Of a stretch of DNA of 17,488 nt, positions 15,839 to 17,488 are shown one piece after another. The notes under the pieces are model-generated. The model was given only the letters and a program-made list of their open reading frames with translations, was not told where the DNA came from and searched no databases. Both the position numbers and the translations under genes were made by a program. The stretch is from Prevotella sp. CAG:732. GTDB taxonomy: Bacteria > Bacteroidota > Bacteroidia > Bacteroidales > Bacteroidaceae. The stretch is from the NCBI GenBank assembly GCA_000436035.1, contig FR893202.1, forward strand, positions 1 through 17,488, given 5' to 3'. How positions within the stretch are numbered: position 1 is the first letter of the stretch; each line of letters begins with the position of its first letter.

Positions 15839-15896
15839 ACTCTCTGGGGTAGGATGTGGCAGGTGTTCGTTTTCTTCCTCAGAGAGTGTTTGTGTT
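15839..15896 (+). terminator. Long-loop hairpin after gltX, probable terminator
   Basis: ACTCTCTGGGG (15839-15849) pairs with CCTCAGAGAGT (15877-15887) through 11 pairs, one a wobble, around a 27-base loop. An A-run precedes it and GTTTGTGTT follows. The T-run is broken and the loop is long, so termination may be partial. No promoter of the usual type lies between it and waaA, so some read-through is expected. Confidence 0.5.
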
Positions 15897-15922
15897 AGAC
15901 CAACCAAAAAGAAAGATTAATC

Positions 15923-17242
15923 ATGATATATAATATTGTCATCTATTTCGTCCTTTGGGGCATAGCAATAGCCAGCTTGTTCAGCAAGAAGGTGCGCAAG
16001 ATGTGGAAGGGCGAGCGAGAGGCTTTCAAGTTGCTGAAACAGAAGGTGGATCCTGATGCCAAGTACATTTGGTTTCATGCTGCTTCTCTCGGTGAGTTTG
16101 AGCAAGGTCGCCCTTTGATGGAGCGCATCCGCAAGGAGCATCCTCAGTACAAGATTCTGCTTACCTTCTTCTCGCCTTCAGGCTATGAGGTGCGCAAGAA
16201 CTATGAGGGGGCTGACATCATCTGTTATATGCCGATAGACACTCGACTCAATGCGATTCGATTCCTGCGCTTGGTTCGCCCTGTGATGGCTTTCTTCATC
16301 AAGTATGAGTTTTGGTCTAACTTCTTGCATATCCTCAAGTATCGCAACATTCCCACCTATAGCGTGAGCAGTATCTTCCGTGAGGATCAGGTCTTCTTCA
16401 AGTGGTATGGCAAGAGCTATGCCGGGGTGCTGAAGTGCTTCACCCGATTCTTCGTGCAGAACGAGGAGAGCAAGCGACTCTTGGAGGGCATTGGCATCAC
16501 CGATGTGGATGTAGTGGGCGATACTCGCTTCGACCGAGTGCTCCAAATCAAGGAGGCTGCCAAATATCTGCCTATCTGCGAGGCTTTCCGTAAGGGATGT
16601 GTGCCTGCTGAGGGCAAGGCAAGCGATGCTTCTGCTGAGGACAAGACAAGAGAGAAGGATTACAAGGTATTCGTGGCTGGCAGCAGTTGGCCGCCGGATG
16701 AGGATATCTTTATTCGCTTCTTCAATGCGCACAAGGACTGGCGTGTCATCATTGCGCCTCATGTTATTGGCGAGGATCACTTGAAGCAGATTCTCTCCAA
16801 GATTCAAGGTCGTAAGGTGGTACGCTATACTCAGGCGACTCCTGAGGAGGCTGCAAAGGCAGATGTGCTGATTATCGATTGCTTCGGCTTGTTGAGCAGC
16901 ATGTATGGCTATGGTGATGTGGCTTATGTGGGTGGTGGCTTCGGTGTCGGCATTCACAATACCCTGGAAGCTGCGGTTTGGAATATGCCGGTCATCTTCG
17001 GTCCTAACAATAAGAAGTTCCAGGAGGCGCAAGGCTTGTTGAAGTCGGGTGGCGGTTTTGAAATCAATGGCTATGAGGACTTTGAGGTCTTGATGCTGCG
17101 TTTTGCGGTGTCTAGGTCTGAGAATGAATCCGCTGGTTCTGATTCTGTATCATTCTTGAGGTCTTCGGGCGAAAAGGCTGGAGCTTTTGTGGCTAGTTTG
17201 TCGGGTGCTACTAATAAGGTGATGGCAAAGGTGAATTTCTAG
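15923..17242 (+). CDS. waaA: 3-deoxy-D-manno-octulosonic acid (Kdo) transferase
   Basis: WaaA (KdtA) transfers Kdo from CMP-Kdo to lipid A precursor at the cytoplasmic face of the inner membrane. The 439-residue protein has an N-terminal membrane anchor (about residues 3-20). The conserved acceptor-site motif ASLGEFEQGRPL follows, with Glu58 as the likely catalytic base, then FFIKYEFWSNFL near 130 and VGDTRFDRV near 200. The C-terminal GT-B donor domain has VFVAGSSWPPDE near 250, IIAPHVIGEDH near 275, VAYVGGGFGVGIHNTLEAA near 335 and PVIFGPNNKKFQEA near 358. Two additions are seen: a polar insert (about 226-246) joining the two domains, and a Ser/Ala-rich tail (about 395-439). Both make it longer than the roughly 410 residues I recall for Bacteroides. 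Start at 15923 places the anchor at the N-terminus. Confidence 0.95.
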   Translation: MIYNIVIYFVLWGIAIASLFSKKVRKMWKGEREAFKLLKQKVDPDAKYIWFHAASLGEFEQGRPLMERIRKEHPQYKILLTFFSPSGYEVRKNYEGADIICYMPIDTRLNAIRFLRLVRPVMAFFIKYEFWSNFLHILKYRNIPTYSVSSIFREDQVFFKWYGKSYAGVLKCFTRFFVQNEESKRLLEGIGITDVDVVGDTRFDRVLQIKEAAKYLPICEAFRKGCVPAEGKASDASAEDKTREKDYKVFVAGSSWPPDEDIFIRFFNAHKDWRVIIAPHVIGEDHLKQILSKIQGRKVVRYTQATPEEAAKADVLIIDCFGLLSSMYGYGDVAYVGGGFGVGIHNTLEAAVWNMPVIFGPNNKKFQEAQGLLKSGGGFEINGYEDFEVLMLRFAVSRSENESAGSDSVSFLRSSGEKAGAFVASLSGATNKVMAKVNF

Positions 17243-17262
17243 GCTGACTGGTGTCAATGGTT

Positions 17263-17302
17263 CTGGTTGACTGATGTGAGTAATCTGGTTGGCTGAGGTA
17301 AT
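17263..17302 (+). repeat. Short imperfect tandem repeat after waaA
   Basis: Two copies of a CTGGTTGrCTGAkGT...AAT unit (17263-17284 and 17285-17302) lie back to back; the second lacks four bases. A third partial CTG and an earlier GGCTGACTGG suggest slippage. No function is evident. Confidence 0.45.
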
Positions 17303-17309
17303 CTGCCTG

Positions 17310-17340
17310 CAAAGTTAGTCATTATTTGACAGAACGCCAA
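17310..17340 (-). promoter_or_regulatory. Orphan leftward promoter after waaA
   Basis: On the minus strand TTGG (17340-17337), 19 bases, then TAACTTTG (17317-17310) is a full match to the consensus used elsewhere here. Transcription would start near 17305 and run antisense into the 3' end of waaA. No convincing minus-strand gene lies downstream. It could make an antisense or small RNA. Confidence 0.5.
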
Positions 17341-17457
17341 AAATCGCTTTGCACTTAAGTGTGAAAATCTTTTAATAGATACACTGATTTTAGTTAAATA
17401 AACTAACTCGTAGTTTTCTTGTTTGGAAAGTGCATATAAAAAGTGTTTGAGAGAAGA

Positions 17458-17488
17458 ATGAGGAAAGTTTACTGGTTATCAGTTACTT
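17458..17488 (+). CDS. Probable start of a gene cut by the window edge
   Basis: An ATG at 17458 follows a purine-rich GAGAGAAGA and begins MRKVYWLSVT, a basic then hydrophobic start that could be a signal peptide. Only ten codons are visible, so the product cannot be named. A weak -7-like TAGTTTTC (17411-17418) lies about 40 bases upstream. The rest of 17243-17457 has no gene that I can support. Confidence 0.35.
   Translation, partial: MRKVYWLSVT

Noticed and set aside
16178..17032. 284-codon minus-strand open frame in waaA
   Set aside because: It is a shadow of the waaA coding sequence. The leftward promoter at 17310-17340 prompted a look, but the frame begins nearly 300 bases beyond it and has no family features.
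17352..17361. Perfect palindrome CACTTAAGTG in the last intergenic region
   Set aside because: At ten bases and without a clear promoter or tail beside it, chance is a sufficient explanation.

Overview
The window looks like chromosomal DNA from a member of the Bacteroidota, most likely Bacteroidales and close to Prevotella/Segatella. Three things point there. It carries a complete type IX secretion system (T9SS) core operon, which is confined to this phylum. Several genes are preceded by the Bacteroidota housekeeping promoter (TTGG, about 19 bp, TAnnTTTG) and mostly lack Shine-Dalgarno sites. The protein families (73-residue DUF2795 protein, PF13568-type barrel, FadL-like barrel, WaaA with a long N-terminal segment) are those usual in Prevotellaceae. 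The genus is inferred from memory of protein style, not from a search.

Layout. Bases 1-1085 hold a rightward terminator from an unseen upstream gene, a hypothetical protein resembling a degenerate SAM-methyltransferase, and a tiny acidic DUF2795 protein with its own promoter and terminator. Bases 1157-7162 are the operon porP-porK-porL-porM-porN, all on the + strand with gaps of 9-62 bp: outer-membrane barrel (PorP), periplasmic ring lipoprotein and partner (PorK, PorN), and the proton-driven inner-membrane motor (PorL, PorM). A small outer-membrane barrel gene (7229-7936) follows with its own promoter, then a terminator whose hairpin overlaps the promoter of priA (8058-10331).

From 10332 the layout changes. 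A bidirectional-looking terminator separates priA from a convergent FadL/OmpP1-like barrel gene (10454-12007, minus). Upstream of that is a 7TM-HD protein of the PgpH c-di-AMP phosphodiesterase type (12144-14195, minus), closed by a strong terminator that overlaps its stop codon. This gene diverges from gltX (14304-15821, plus) across a 108-bp AT-rich region. waaA/kdtA (Kdo transferase, 15923-17242, plus) follows a hairpin. The last 246 bp are noncoding apart from a probable gene start at 17458, and contain a well-formed leftward promoter with no obvious gene.

Functionally, most of the window concerns the cell envelope: T9SS, three outer-membrane barrels, Kdo addition to lipid A, and cyclic-dinucleotide turnover. 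Interspersed are housekeeping genes (priA replication restart, gltX tRNA charging). I found no mobile element, CRISPR array, tRNA or rRNA, and no clearly new system. The best candidates for a second look are the pseudo-methyltransferase, the terminator/promoter overlap at priA with an almost leaderless start, the orphan antisense promoter after waaA, and the barrel gene attached to the T9SS operon.
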